NCBI GenBank assembly: GCA_017547585.1
Contig: JAFYPH010000016.1
Location: 54,597-118,596 of the forward strand
Length of the DNA: 64,000 bases
Direction of reading: 5' to 3'
DNA from: Bacteroidaceae bacterium
Lineage (GTDB): Bacteria > Bacteroidota > Bacteroidia > Bacteroidales > Bacteroidaceae
Position numbers and translations under genes: made by a program. The notes under the pieces are model-generated. The model was given only the letters and a program-made list of their open reading frames with translations, was not told the DNA's origin and ran no database searches. Shown one piece after another: positions 26,695 to 35,747 of this stretch. Position 1 is the first letter of the stretch. Every line of letters begins with the position of its first letter.

Positions 26695-27450
26695 ATGAAA
26701 ATAGCACTTATAGGTTACGGCAAGATGGGCAAAGAGATTGAGCGCATCGCCATTGAAAGAGGACACGAAATTGTATCGAAAATAGATATCGACAACAGCG
26801 CCGACATCGAGAGCGAGGCTTTTGCATCGGCCGACGTTGCCATTGAGTTTACCGCCCCCTCGGTAGCATACGACAACTGCAAACGCGCGATGGCTGCGGG
26901 TGTAAAGGTTGTCAGCGGAAGCACCGGATGGATGCAGCAGCATGGCGAGGAGATGAAGTCTCTGTGCGAGAATGAGGGAAAGACACTCTTCTGGTCGAGC
27001 AACTTCAGCCTGGGCGTTGCAATCTTCTCGGCGGTGAATCGCTATCTTGCAAAGATAATGAACAACTATTCAGGTTACTCGGTTGAAATGACAGAGACCC
27101 ACCACATTCACAAGCTCGACGCTCCCAGCGGCACAGCAATCACTCTTGCCGAGGGCATTCTCGCCGAGCTTGACAGAAAATCGGCGTGGGCGATGGGCGA
27201 CCTCACCAATCCCGACGGCAGCGTCACCGAGGCTGCTCCGGTGCAGGAGAGCGAGCTTAAAATCAATGCCATCCGTCGCGACGAGGTCCCCGGAATCCAC
27301 ACAGTGCGCTACGACTCTGTTGCCGACTCCATCACCATCACTCACGATGCAAAGAACCGCAGCGGCTTTGCGCTTGGTGCAGTCCTCGCAGCCGAATTTG
27401 TAAAAGACAACAGCGGCTTCCTGGGCATGAAAGACCTCTTCAACTTCTAA
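26695..27450 (+). CDS. dapB: 4-hydroxy-tetrahydrodipicolinate reductase
   Basis: 251 residues, the shorter form usual in Bacteroidota. The N-terminal Rossmann motif is IALIGYGKMGKEIE (about 3-16), without the longer first loop of proteobacterial enzymes. The active-site signature ETHHIHKLDAPSGTA (about 126-140) carries the catalytic His pair and Lys. It reduces the dipicolinate precursor in the lysine / meso-diaminopimelate pathway using NAD(P)H, in the cytoplasm. The signal peptidase gene follows 39 bases downstream, and the plus-strand run continues to the TonB receptor gene with short gaps. Confidence 0.96.
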   Translation: MKIALIGYGKMGKEIERIAIERGHEIVSKIDIDNSADIESEAFASADVAIEFTAPSVAYDNCKRAMAAGVKVVSGSTGWMQQHGEEMKSLCENEGKTLFWSSNFSLGVAIFSAVNRYLAKIMNNYSGYSVEMTETHHIHKLDAPSGTAITLAEGILAELDRKSAWAMGDLTNPDGSVTEAAPVQESELKINAIRRDEVPGIHTVRYDSVADSITITHDAKNRSGFALGAVLAAEFVKDNSGFLGMKDLFNF

Positions 27451-27489
27451 ACGGTCGCTCACTTTTTTAACGGAAAATAATTTGCAAAA

Positions 27490-28914
27490 ATGAGAAAGCC
27501 TGCAAAAAATGATTGGATAAAGCTCGCGGTGGCACTCTCCCTTTACCTGCTCTTCCTCGTGTGGGTGAAAAGCTGGTGGGGGCTGTTGGTTGTCCCCGTC
27601 ATTTTCGACAACTATATTACAAAATTCATCCCGTGGGGCTGGTGGAAAAAGTCCGAGAATGCCCTTCTGCGTCAGGTGATGAGCTGGGTGGACGCCATTG
27701 TCTTTGCATTGGTGGCAGTATATTTTGTCAATCTCTATTTCTTTCAGAACTATGTGATTCCCATCTCTTCACTCGAAAAATCGCTGCTTGTGGGCGACTA
27801 TCTTTTTGTGAGCAAAATGAGCTACGGCCCCCGCAAGCCCCAGACTCCTCTGAGCATGCCTCTCACGCAGCACACAATGCCTGTGACGGGCACAAAAAGC
27901 TATCTTGACTGCATTCAGTGGCCCTATGAGCGTGTGGCAGGTCTGGGCGAAATTGAGCTTGGCGACATTGTAGTCTTCAACTATCCTGCGGGCGACACGG
28001 TTGTCAGCAACCCCGACGTCATCGACTACTACGCCGAGTGCTACCTTATAGGCGAGAGCCGCTACCCCAACAAGCCCCAGATGGACAGCCTCGACGCCGA
28101 GCGTCAGCGTGCCGTCTACGACCTCTACTACTCGGCCGGAGAAGAGTATATAGAGAAACACCCCGAGCAGTTTGGCGAAATTATGTGGCGCCCCGTCGAC
28201 CGTCGCGAGAACTATGTGAAGCGATGCGTGGGAATGCCCGGCGACCTGCTCGAGATTAAAGACAAGCAGATTTTCCTCAACGGAAAACCAAGCGCGCAGC
28301 CACAGAATGTGCAGTTCAACTATTGGGTGAAGTTCAAGAAACAGCTGCCCGAACGTCTGCGCCGCGAGCTCGAAATAAGCAAAGAAGACCTTATGCGCCG
28401 CTACTCCGACGGCACTGTGCTGCTGCCTCTCACGGCGAAAAGCCTCGAGCAGCTGAAAAAATACACAGACATTGTCGAGGCTATCGAGCCCATGAACAAC
28501 GACCTCACACAGGGCATCTACCCGTTGAACGGACACACAGGGTGGACAGGCGACAACTACGGCCCCGTGTGGATACCCAAGAAGGGCGAGAGCGTGACAC
28601 TCACTCTCGAGAATCTTCCCATCTACGAGCGTCCCATCGCTGTCTACGAGGGCAACAAGCTCGAGGTTAAGGACGGAAAAATCTTCATCAACGGCAAAGA
28701 GAGCAACAGCTACACATTCAATATGGACTATTATTGGATGATGGGCGACAACCGCCACAACAGCGCCGACTCGCGCTACTGGGGTTTCGTACCCGAGGAT
28801 CACATTGTCGGAAAGCCCATACTCATATGGCTGTCGCTCGACAAAGATCGCGGTTGGTTCGACGGAAAAATACGCTGGAACCGTCTCTTCCGCTGGGTGG
28901 ACAACTATAAATAG
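27490..28914 (+). CDS. lepB: Signal peptidase I, long Bacteroidota form
   Basis: 474 residues, longer than the usual 220-330. Two N-terminal hydrophobic segments (about 8-45) and a third at about 70-90 lead into the S26 catalytic domain. Box B is IPISSLEKSLLVGDYLFV, the Ser before LEKSL being the nucleophile. Box D is YVKRCVGMPGD with the general-base Lys. Box E is MMGDNRHNSADSRYWGFVPEDHIVG near the C-terminus. Between boxes D and E there is an insertion of about 120 residues, which accounts for the length. It cleaves signal peptides at the periplasmic face of the inner membrane. WbqC follows 7 bases downstream. Confidence 0.94.
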   Translation: MRKPAKNDWIKLAVALSLYLLFLVWVKSWWGLLVVPVIFDNYITKFIPWGWWKKSENALLRQVMSWVDAIVFALVAVYFVNLYFFQNYVIPISSLEKSLLVGDYLFVSKMSYGPRKPQTPLSMPLTQHTMPVTGTKSYLDCIQWPYERVAGLGEIELGDIVVFNYPAGDTVVSNPDVIDYYAECYLIGESRYPNKPQMDSLDAERQRAVYDLYYSAGEEYIEKHPEQFGEIMWRPVDRRENYVKRCVGMPGDLLEIKDKQIFLNGKPSAQPQNVQFNYWVKFKKQLPERLRRELEISKEDLMRRYSDGTVLLPLTAKSLEQLKKYTDIVEAIEPMNNDLTQGIYPLNGHTGWTGDNYGPVWIPKKGESVTLTLENLPIYERPIAVYEGNKLEVKDGKIFINGKESNSYTFNMDYYWMMGDNRHNSADSRYWGFVPEDHIVGKPILIWLSLDKDRGWFDGKIRWNRLFRWVDNYK

Positions 28915-28921
28915 TGGGCCG

Positions 28922-29563
28922 ATGGATATTATCAGTCACCCCATGTATCTTGCTCCGGTAGGGCTGTACGTGCGTCTCTACGCAGCCAAAAGGATGCTCG
29001 TCGACCTTGACTCCTCATTCGTCAAGCAGACGTACCGCAACCGCGCGCTCATAGCCGCCGAGAATGGAGCATTGCCGCTGACAATCCCCGTTGTCCACAA
29101 TGGGGGCGCCAAGCAACCGATGCGCGACGTCAGAATCAGCGAACATGGAAATTGGCGACGCATGCATTGGAACGCCATTGTCAGCGCCTATAAAAAGAGC
29201 CCCTTCTTCGACTACTACGCTGACGATTTTCGTCCCTTCTACGAGAAACGCTACGAATTTCTCGCCGACTTTAATATGCAGCTGCACCACACTGTGTGCA
29301 GCCTTCTCGGGCTCGACCGCGAGGTTGCCACTCTCGGCAGTGTCGAGAATCAGCAACCGCTCGACTGCCGTCCGCTGGCCGAGCCTTCGACGGCTGCGGG
29401 CACCCTGCAACGCTACTATCAGGTCTTTGAGCAACGCAACGGCTTTCTTCCCCACCTGAGCATTGCCGACCTTCTGTTCAATATGGGCCCCGAGGGGCTG
29501 ATTACTCTGCGCGATTCGGCAGAATGCCTGGATGGCGCTAATATCGACGACTATGAATCTTAA
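28922..29563 (+). CDS. WbqC family protein
   Basis: 213 residues from ATG 28922; an earlier in-frame ATG lies inside lepB and is unlikely. The protein shows WbqC features: an N-terminal YLAPVGLYVRLYAAKRMLVD, then KQTYRNRALIAAENGALPLTIPV and WRRMHWNAIVSAYKKSPFFDYY (about 75-97). WbqC-like proteins occur in O-antigen loci and scattered in Bacteroidota, and their chemistry is not firmly known. Cytoplasmic, no signal peptide. Its 3' end overlaps the start of the aldo/keto reductase by 11 bases, so the two are probably co-translated. Confidence 0.84.
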   Translation: MDIISHPMYLAPVGLYVRLYAAKRMLVDLDSSFVKQTYRNRALIAAENGALPLTIPVVHNGGAKQPMRDVRISEHGNWRRMHWNAIVSAYKKSPFFDYYADDFRPFYEKRYEFLADFNMQLHHTVCSLLGLDREVATLGSVENQQPLDCRPLAEPSTAAGTLQRYYQVFEQRNGFLPHLSIADLLFNMGPEGLITLRDSAECLDGANIDDYES

Positions 29564-30551
29564 AGAGAAATATATTCCCGACGGCACGCGATACGACAAT
29601 GGCGAGAAAATGTACGCCCGTTGCGGTCGCAGCGGCATTCTTTTGCCGCGCGTGAGCCTCGGCTTCTGGCAGAATTTCGGCGAGAATGCCCCCTACGAGC
29701 GCAGCCGCGCTATCACCCGTTGCGCCTTCGACAACGGAATCACACACTTCGACCTTGCGAACAACTACGGCCCTCCCTACGGCACCGCCGAAGAGACAAT
29801 GGGCAAGCTGATGCTCGACGACTTCGGCCCTTACCGCGACGAGCTTTTCATAAGCACAAAGGCCGGCTACGACATGTGGCCGGGGCCCTATGGCAACTGG
29901 GGTTCGCGCAAATACCTCTTCGCCAGCCTCGACCAGAGCCTCAGAAGAATGAATCTCGACTACGTCGACCTCTTCTACATTCACCGCTACGACCCCCACA
30001 CTCCGCTCGAAGAGACACTGCAGGCGCTTGTGGATATTGTTCGCAGCGGCAAGGCTCTCTACGTGGGAATCTCACGCTGGCCGTTAGAGGCGCTGAAATT
30101 TGCCTACGACTATCTTAAAGAGCGCGACGTTCCGCCGCTCATCTATCAGGGCCGCCTGAATCTCCTCGACCGCGAGCCGCAGGCCGAGGGAATCCTCGAT
30201 TTTTGCGAGGAGAAGGGAATAGGCTTCATCTCCTTTTCGCCGTTGGCCCAGGGAGTGCTCACCGACCGCTACCTTGCGGGAATCCCCGAGGGCTCGCGAA
30301 TGTCGCGCGGCGGCACACTCACCGGCGACCGCCTGACACCTCAGGTGACAGACTATCTTGCACGCCTGCACGAGGCTGCGACGCGTCGCGGCGAGACAAT
30401 GGCAGGCACTGCGCTTGCGTGGGTGCTCTCGCAGCGCGGAGTAACATCGGTGCTTGTGGGCGCAAGCAGCGTAGAACAACTGAAAGAAAATATAAAATGT
30501 ATAAACTCGCCCCTCATGAGCGATGGGGAAGCAGAGTACTACAGACTATGA
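29553..30551 (+). CDS. Aldo/keto reductase (YghZ-like)
   Basis: 332 residues from ATG 29553 (an alternative ATG at 29532 adds 7 residues). TIM-barrel aldo/keto reductase. The catalytic tetrad is visible: Asp and Tyr in HFDLANNYGP, Lys in LFISTKAGY, His in LFYIHRYDPH. The insertion YDMWPGPYGNWGSRKYL is characteristic of the YghZ / L-glyceraldehyde-3-phosphate reductase branch, and the C-terminal ALAWVLSQRGVTSVLVGASS binds NADPH. It likely detoxifies or interconverts small aldehydes or sugar derivatives in the cytoplasm. The stop overlaps the ATG of the TonB receptor gene by 4 bases. Confidence 0.92.
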   Translation: MNLKEKYIPDGTRYDNGEKMYARCGRSGILLPRVSLGFWQNFGENAPYERSRAITRCAFDNGITHFDLANNYGPPYGTAEETMGKLMLDDFGPYRDELFISTKAGYDMWPGPYGNWGSRKYLFASLDQSLRRMNLDYVDLFYIHRYDPHTPLEETLQALVDIVRSGKALYVGISRWPLEALKFAYDYLKERDVPPLIYQGRLNLLDREPQAEGILDFCEEKGIGFISFSPLAQGVLTDRYLAGIPEGSRMSRGGTLTGDRLTPQVTDYLARLHEAATRRGETMAGTALAWVLSQRGVTSVLVGASSVEQLKENIKCINSPLMSDGEAEYYRL

Positions 30552-32410
30552 AAAACAGAATACTGATTATTCTTGCCTCGTTGCTTGTGGCAGTAAACGT
30601 ATGCGCCGACAACGACCGCCGCTACATTGACGAGGTTGTTGTCACGGGCAGCAACAATGCAGTGGGGCGCGACCTTCTTCCCTACACGGTGACAACCGTC
30701 CCCGCCTCGCAGATAGAGGCCACAGGCAAGGGCCAGCTGCTCTCGGCCCTCTCGGGAATGGTCCCCGGGCTCTTCGTCACCGAGCGCAACATCTTCGGCT
30801 TCGGAGTGAGCAACGGCGGCGCAGGCGCAATCAAGATACGCGGCGTCGGCGGCAGTCCCACGAATGCAGTGCTCATGATGGTCGACGGACAGCCGCAATT
30901 TGCAGGCATCTACTCCCACCATGTGGCCGATATTTACGAAACAGAATACGTCGACAGGGTAGAGGTACTCCGCGGCCCCGGCTCGGTGCTCTACGGCTCC
31001 AATGCCATGGGCGGGGTGGTGAATGTAATTACAAAAAACAGCGACACCCCTGGCTACCACACTACTCTGCGCACAGGCTACGGCTCGTACAATACGTGGC
31101 GCTCGTCGGTTACCAATATGGCCCGCAGCGGAAAATTCTCGTCGCTCGTCTCTCTTGCCTACGACCGCACCGACGGCACCGAGCGCAATTTCGACTTCGA
31201 CCAGAAGAGCCTCTATGCAAAGGTGGGCTACGACTTCAGCAAATATTGGCAGATGCGCGCCGACTATTCGCTCGTGAACAGCATCGGCAACGACCCCGTC
31301 TACCCGCGTCTCTCGGCTCCCGAATCGACAGACATCTATCATCAGAATCTTATTCGTGGCGAGGCCTCTGTGTCGCTCGGCAACAGTTACGCACGCACCA
31401 ATGGAAACGTGCGTCTCTACTACAGCTACGGCAACCACTATATTGACGATCCTCGTCACTTCCACAGCCTCGACGACCGCTTCGGCCTTCTCGCCTATCA
31501 GAATTTCTCATTGTGGAAGGGTGCCGACGCCACCGCAGGTTTCGACTTCGACACATACACGGGCAGCATTCCCGTCTCGGGCGGCAACCAGCATACAGAG
31601 GGCTCGCTCTCGACCATCGGCCACAAGAGCATCACCGAATACTCGCCCTACGTCACATTGTCGCAGAATCTCTTCCGAGGCAGCCTCACCCTCAACGGCG
31701 GCCTCCGCATGGCCAACAGCGACAAGTTCGGCACGCAGTGGATTCCCCAATGCGGCTTTTCGTTGCACTCGGCAGGCGTGTGGGCCTTCAAGGCCTCGGT
31801 GGCAAAAGGCTACCGCAACCCCTCGTTCCGCGAGCTCTACCTCTACCGCACGGCCAACCCCGACCTTGCTCCCGAGCAGATGACAAACTGCGAAGCAACG
31901 CTCAGCGTCAACCTCTACAACAATCTTACGGCTGCCCTCACAGCCTACTACAGCGAGGGCGACAACCTCATACAGATGGTGGCGATGAAAAATGTGAACA
32001 CCGGCAGCTTCAGAAACAAAGGAGTAGAGGCGTCGGCCACCATGCAGCTGATGCGCTCTCTGGCAGTGAGAGCATCCTACAGCTATATGCACACGTCGCT
32101 CGACAATCTTGTGGCGGCTCCCGCCAACCAATTCTTTGCCTCGGTAGCGTGGCAGCCAACGTCGCGCCTGAGCATCGACGCCACCTTCAAGAGCATTGGC
32201 GGCCTCTATGTGTCGCCCACGGCAACCGACGAAAGTTACACGCTTCTCGGAGCGAAAGTATCCTACACGCTCCTCGAAAAAATGAAAGGCATCGACTCGC
32301 TGCAGCTCTTCGCCACCCTCGACAATATCACCGACTGCGACTACACGATAAACGAGGGCTACAAGATGCCCGGCTTCAACGCATTCGGCGGAGTGAAACT
32401 GCAATTCTAA
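30548..32410 (+). CDS. TonB-dependent outer-membrane receptor (BtuB/Cir-like)
   Basis: 620 residues from ATG 30548. Signal peptide about 1-20 (ending VCA-DN). A TonB-box-like stretch (YIDEVVVTGS, about 24-33) opens the plug domain (about 35-150), with LSALSGMVPGLFVTERN and YVDRVEVLRGPGSVLYGSNAMGGVVNVIT. The rest is a 22-strand barrel ending in an aromatic residue (GGVKLQF). It lacks the N-terminal carboxypeptidase-like domain and the length of SusC proteins, so it belongs with cobalamin, haem or siderophore receptors rather than glycan importers. No SusD partner is adjacent. The substrate cannot be assigned, and the coupling to an aldo/keto reductase is unusual for this class. Confidence 0.9.
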   Translation: MKNRILIILASLLVAVNVCADNDRRYIDEVVVTGSNNAVGRDLLPYTVTTVPASQIEATGKGQLLSALSGMVPGLFVTERNIFGFGVSNGGAGAIKIRGVGGSPTNAVLMMVDGQPQFAGIYSHHVADIYETEYVDRVEVLRGPGSVLYGSNAMGGVVNVITKNSDTPGYHTTLRTGYGSYNTWRSSVTNMARSGKFSSLVSLAYDRTDGTERNFDFDQKSLYAKVGYDFSKYWQMRADYSLVNSIGNDPVYPRLSAPESTDIYHQNLIRGEASVSLGNSYARTNGNVRLYYSYGNHYIDDPRHFHSLDDRFGLLAYQNFSLWKGADATAGFDFDTYTGSIPVSGGNQHTEGSLSTIGHKSITEYSPYVTLSQNLFRGSLTLNGGLRMANSDKFGTQWIPQCGFSLHSAGVWAFKASVAKGYRNPSFRELYLYRTANPDLAPEQMTNCEATLSVNLYNNLTAALTAYYSEGDNLIQMVAMKNVNTGSFRNKGVEASATMQLMRSLAVRASYSYMHTSLDNLVAAPANQFFASVAWQPTSRLSIDATFKSIGGLYVSPTATDESYTLLGAKVSYTLLEKMKGIDSLQLFATLDNITDCDYTINEGYKMPGFNAFGGVKLQF

Positions 32411-32439
32411 ACTTTTCGCCACTTTATTGCCTAAATTAA

Positions 32440-32469
32440 TTTGATATTGCAATTTAATCTGTAACTTTG
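32440..32469 (+). promoter_or_regulatory. Bacteroides-type promoter for the SGNH gene
   Basis: TTTG at 32440-32443 and TAACTTTG at 32462-32469 with an 18-base spacer. The leader to ATG 32524 is about 48 bases, A-rich just before the start. Confidence 0.65.
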
Positions 32470-32523
32470 GCGCAGTTAAAGAATTTTGTCAAAAAAACAA
32501 TAATATTAATAAAATTAAAGAGT

Positions 32524-33225
32524 ATGAGAAAAAGTATTTGGGTGCACCTTTTGTCACTCGTTATTTGTTTGTCTCTCTCGGTAGAGGCAGGTGCTCAGAA
32601 GCACGAGTTTGCAAACTACAAACGCTATGCAAAGGCCAATTCGGAATTGCCTAAAGTAACAAAGAAAGACAAGCGCGTAGTCTTCATGGGTAACTCTATC
32701 ACCGAGGGCTGGCCCATGCACCGTGCAGAGTTCTTCAAAGAGAACCCCAACTATGTAGGTCGCGGCATCGGCGGTCAGACATCTTACCAGTTCCTTCTCC
32801 GTTTCCGCGAGGACGTTATCAAGCTCAACCCCAAGGTGGTTATCATCAATGCAGGTACAAACGACGTTGCCGAGAATACAGGCCCCTACAACGAGGAGTT
32901 CACATTCAACAACATCGTTTCTATGGTAGATATTGCCAAGGCTAACAAAATCAAGGTTATCCTTACATCTGTTCTTCCCGCTGCACGTTTCGGCTGGCAT
33001 CCTCACGTAACAGATGCTCCCGACAAGATTATCTCTCTCAACAAACGTATCGAGGCTTATGCTAAGGCCAACAAGATTCCTTACGTAGACTACTACAAGG
33101 CTCTCGTTGATGCTGACGGCCGCACATTGCCCAAGAAATATTCTAACGACGGCGTTCACCCCCTCCCCGATGGCTATAAGGTGATGGAGAACCTCATTCA
33201 GCCTGTAATCAAGAAACTTCTCTAA
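32524..33225 (+). CDS. Secreted SGNH/GDSL hydrolase
   Basis: 233 residues from ATG 32524. Signal peptide about 1-23 (VEAGAQ). The SGNH blocks are complete: VVFMGNSITEGWP (Ser near 61), GRGIGGQTSYQFL, INAGTNDVAENTG and the C-terminal NDGVHPLPDGYKVM with the Asp/His pair. This resembles the PAF-acetylhydrolase-like GDSL group found in Bacteroidales, usually esterases or deacetylases. Codon choice is striking: GCT, GGT, CGT, AAC and ATC are preferred, unlike the C-ending style of its neighbours, as expected of a highly expressed gene. It has its own strong promoter and terminator. Confidence 0.9.
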   Translation: MRKSIWVHLLSLVICLSLSVEAGAQKHEFANYKRYAKANSELPKVTKKDKRVVFMGNSITEGWPMHRAEFFKENPNYVGRGIGGQTSYQFLLRFREDVIKLNPKVVIINAGTNDVAENTGPYNEEFTFNNIVSMVDIAKANKIKVILTSVLPAARFGWHPHVTDAPDKIISLNKRIEAYAKANKIPYVDYYKALVDADGRTLPKKYSNDGVHPLPDGYKVMENLIQPVIKKLL

Positions 33226-33243
33226 TTGACAGACTAACATAAT

Positions 33244-33283
33244 AAAAAGAGTCTCGGATGCGTGCATCCGAGACTCTTTTTTA
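33244..33283. terminator. Bidirectional terminator
   Basis: AAAAAGAGTCTCGGATG pairs perfectly (17 bp) with its complement around a CGTG loop and is flanked by A and T runs. It ends the SGNH gene on the plus strand and the histidine kinase gene on the minus strand. Confidence 0.93.
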
Positions 33284-33284
33284 T

Positions 33285-34568
33285 CTATCTTTTAATCTCT
33301 TCGGGGAACTTCAGCGTGAATCGGTGCATGCCCTCCTCGAAGCTGTAGCCGACCTCTATATTATAGTAGCGGCAGATGGAACTTACAAGCGCAAGGCCCA
33401 GCCCTGTACTCTCGGGGTTGCCCTCGTGGTAGAATCGCTCGAATATCTGCGAGGCGTCGAGTGCCCGCTCTCCGCTGTTGGCTATCGTAAGCTCTCTTCC
33501 GTCGGCAGTCACCCTCACCTTTCCATCCTGAATATTGTGCAGGAAGCTGTTCTTCAGCAGATTATTTGTGAGTGTCGTTGCCAGCGACTCGTTCATGTGC
33601 ACCGTGAAACTTTCGGGCAACTGCGTGTCGCACAAAATGTTACGCTCCTCGTAAATGTCGCCGTAGGTCTCGGCATTCTCGCGTATGATGGCCGCAAGGT
33701 CGGTCTCTGACGCTTCGGGGAACTGCCCATTCTCAATCTTCGACAACAGCAGCAGTGTCCTGTTCAGGCGCACGAGACGCGAGAGCGAGCGCTGTATCTT
33801 CAAAAGCTCCTCAAGCTGCTGCTCGTCGAGCGGGGTATTGTTCACGAGCCACTCTATGCGTGTGCCTATGATGGCGAGCGGTGTCTGCAGTTCGTGCGAG
33901 GCGTTGCCTATAAACTGCTTCTGCTGCTCAAAGTAGTACTCGGCGCGCTCCACAGCCTGCTGCGCAGCCATGTTCAGCTTGCGGAACTCCACCACCGACG
34001 AAGAGTCGGGGACAGGCTCGCTGTTTGCTCCCGGGCGATATTTGTCGAACCACTCGAGCAGCCTGTACAGCGGACGCATATTATAGTAGTAGACTAACGA
34101 CACAACTGCAAAGATTGTGAGCATAAGCACAATGTATAGTCCTATAATGTAGTAGGCGATAGTCTCCAAAAGGTCGGTGCGTTCGAATGTGGGCGTCGCC
34201 ACCTTAATCTCGTAATACTGTCCCTCGGCGTCGCAAAATACAGTCTTCAGCACTCGCGCGGGCTCAGTCTCCTCTTTCTCGGGAATGTAGACTGTCTCGT
34301 CGTAGAATGTTATTGCGGGGTTTTCGGCAAGATATTTCTCGTCGACGGGAGTCACCGAATAGCTGTTGTTCGAGCCGTTGTTGGGGGCGGGCAGCGGCTT
34401 TCCGGCAAGCGCACGGCGCATCACAAGCTCGGCGTAGTCGCCAAGAACGTCGTCCGTCTCGTCGTTAATCTCATTGACCATGGCAAAGTAGAAGAGCGCG
34501 GCCCACAGTGCCATCACCGGCAAAAGTCCCAGCGACAGTGTAAGTATTACTCGATGGAAAAGTTTCAT
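33285..34568 (-). CDS. Two-component sensor histidine kinase
   Basis: 427 residues. Membrane helix 1 at about 8-30, a periplasmic sensor region at about 31-135, helix 2 at about 138-162 (YYIIGLYIVLMLTIFAVVSL), then a linker. The HisKA domain follows with the phosphoacceptor His225 in FIGNASHELQTPLAI. The HATPase domain (about 325-427) has an N box TNNLLKNSFLHNI and a G2-like region ESTGLGLALVSSI. The N box is slightly unusual, with Ser-Phe in place of the common Ala-Ile. It autophosphorylates and passes phosphate to the response regulator encoded 7 bases upstream on the same strand. The periplasmic signal is unknown. Confidence 0.93.
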   Translation of the reverse strand: MKLFHRVILTLSLGLLPVMALWAALFYFAMVNEINDETDDVLGDYAELVMRRALAGKPLPAPNNGSNNSYSVTPVDEKYLAENPAITFYDETVYIPEKEETEPARVLKTVFCDAEGQYYEIKVATPTFERTDLLETIAYYIIGLYIVLMLTIFAVVSLVYYYNMRPLYRLLEWFDKYRPGANSEPVPDSSSVVEFRKLNMAAQQAVERAEYYFEQQKQFIGNASHELQTPLAIIGTRIEWLVNNTPLDEQQLEELLKIQRSLSRLVRLNRTLLLLSKIENGQFPEASETDLAAIIRENAETYGDIYEERNILCDTQLPESFTVHMNESLATTLTNNLLKNSFLHNIQDGKVRVTADGRELTIANSGERALDASQIFERFYHEGNPESTGLGLALVSSICRYYNIEVGYSFEEGMHRFTLKFPEEIKR

Positions 34569-34575
34569 TGTCTTT

Positions 34576-35259
34576 CTATTGTGCAGCTTCTGTCAGTTTG
34601 TATCCGAATCCGTAGACGGCCTTTATCGTCAGCGATGCTCCCGACGCGTCGAGGCGTTTGCGCAGGTTCTTCACCTGTGCATAGACAAAGTCGAAATTGT
34701 CGGCAGCGTCAATGTGGTCGCCCCACACTGCCTCGGCGAGCATGGCCTTGTCTACAATGTGGTTGGGGCGCTGCATAAAGTAGAGCAGAATGTCAAACTC
34801 CTTTTTCAGCAGCGTAAGCTCCTTTCCGTCCACCTCCACGCGGCGGCTGTGCAGGTCCAGAGTAATGTTTCCCGCCGTCAGCTTGTTGCCGTTGCTGTTG
34901 GCGCTGCGGCGCAGCACACTCTTTATGCGCGCCGAGAGCTCGGCCATGTAAAATGGCTTCGCAAGATAGTCGTCGGCGCCCAGGTCGAGCCCCGTCACCT
35001 TGTCGTCGAGCGAGTCGCGTGCCGAGATTATAATCACATGGTCGCTCTTCTTTAGCGACTTTATATGCTCCAGCAGACGCAGTCCGTTGCCGTCGGGCAG
35101 CATGATGTCCAGCAGTATGCAGTCGTAGCTGTAGCCGGCAATCTTCTCGTCGGCCTCGCTGTAGTTGCTCGCGCTCTCCACCACGTAGCCCTCGCTGTGC
35201 AGTCCTCGGCTGATAATCTCGCGCAGAGAGCTGTCGTCCTCTATAATCAGTATCTTCAT
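34576..35259 (-). CDS. OmpR-family response regulator
   Basis: 227 residues from the ATG at 35259; a longer frame from 35325 adds an unrelated N-terminus and is rejected because MKILIIEDDSSLREI is the canonical start. The receiver domain (about 1-115) has the acidic pair ED, phosphoacceptor Asp51 in CILLDIMLPDG, and Lys in LAKPFYMAELSARI. The winged-helix DNA-binding domain (about 128-225) includes LTLLKKEFDILLYFMQRPNHIV and VYAQVKNLRKRL, the recognition region. It is a transcription factor that pairs with the adjacent kinase; the target genes are not identified. Confidence 0.95.
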   Translation of the reverse strand: MKILIIEDDSSLREIISRGLHSEGYVVESASNYSEADEKIAGYSYDCILLDIMLPDGNGLRLLEHIKSLKKSDHVIIISARDSLDDKVTGLDLGADDYLAKPFYMAELSARIKSVLRRSANSNGNKLTAGNITLDLHSRRVEVDGKELTLLKKEFDILLYFMQRPNHIVDKAMLAEAVWGDHIDAADNFDFVYAQVKNLRKRLDASGASLTIKAVYGFGYKLTEAAQ

Positions 35260-35331
35260 AGTCTTAATAGTTTTTACAAATGTGCACTCCGATTCTGAAA
35301 AGAAATTGAAACGTCGCGGGAGCACTCAACC

Positions 35332-35727
35332 TCATTTGTAAAGATAGAATATTCTTTCCATCATGCGCCACTTTTCGTCGGCCGAAGCGCCCTGCTCGGC
35401 CACCTGAAATTCTGCCATATAGTCCTCCCACTCCTGCTGTCCGGGCAAGGTCGCCAGACGCGCCATGGCGCTGTCCCAATCGAAATCGACAGGCGTCTCC
35501 ACAATCATAAACAGGTGAGTACCCACAAGGTAAATTTCCATTTCGAGGATGCCTACCTCGCGTATGCCCTCGATGACCTGCCTGCGAATACCATCCTCGC
35601 TGTGGCGGCGGCGATACTCGGCAATAAGTTCGGGGTTGTCCCTTAGCTCCAGTGTGCGGCAGTAGCGTTTCACCGGGCCGTCGTACTGACGCACCCTGTA
35701 ACCGCTTATTAAATTATCTTCGTGCAT
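35332..35727 (-). CDS. L-rhamnose/L-fucose mutarotase family protein
   Basis: 131 residues of the RhaM/FucU-like (DUF718) family, a ferredoxin-like dimeric fold. Key features are an N-terminal tyrosine-rich strand (YCRTLELRDNPELIAEYRRRHSE) with the conserved His, then ILEMEIYLVGTHLFMIVET and the C-terminal VDFDWDSAMARL plus EWEDYMAEFQ. The family interconverts alpha and beta anomers of L-rhamnose or L-fucose. No rhamnose or fucose catabolic genes are nearby, so the sugar is not certain. It lies between rnr and the response regulator gene on the same strand, 20 bases after rnr. Confidence 0.88.
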   Translation of the reverse strand: MHEDNLISGYRVRQYDGPVKRYCRTLELRDNPELIAEYRRRHSEDGIRRQVIEGIREVGILEMEIYLVGTHLFMIVETPVDFDWDSAMARLATLPGQQEWEDYMAEFQVAEQGASADEKWRMMERIFYLYK

Positions 35728-35747
35728 GATGTTACGTTTTTATATGG

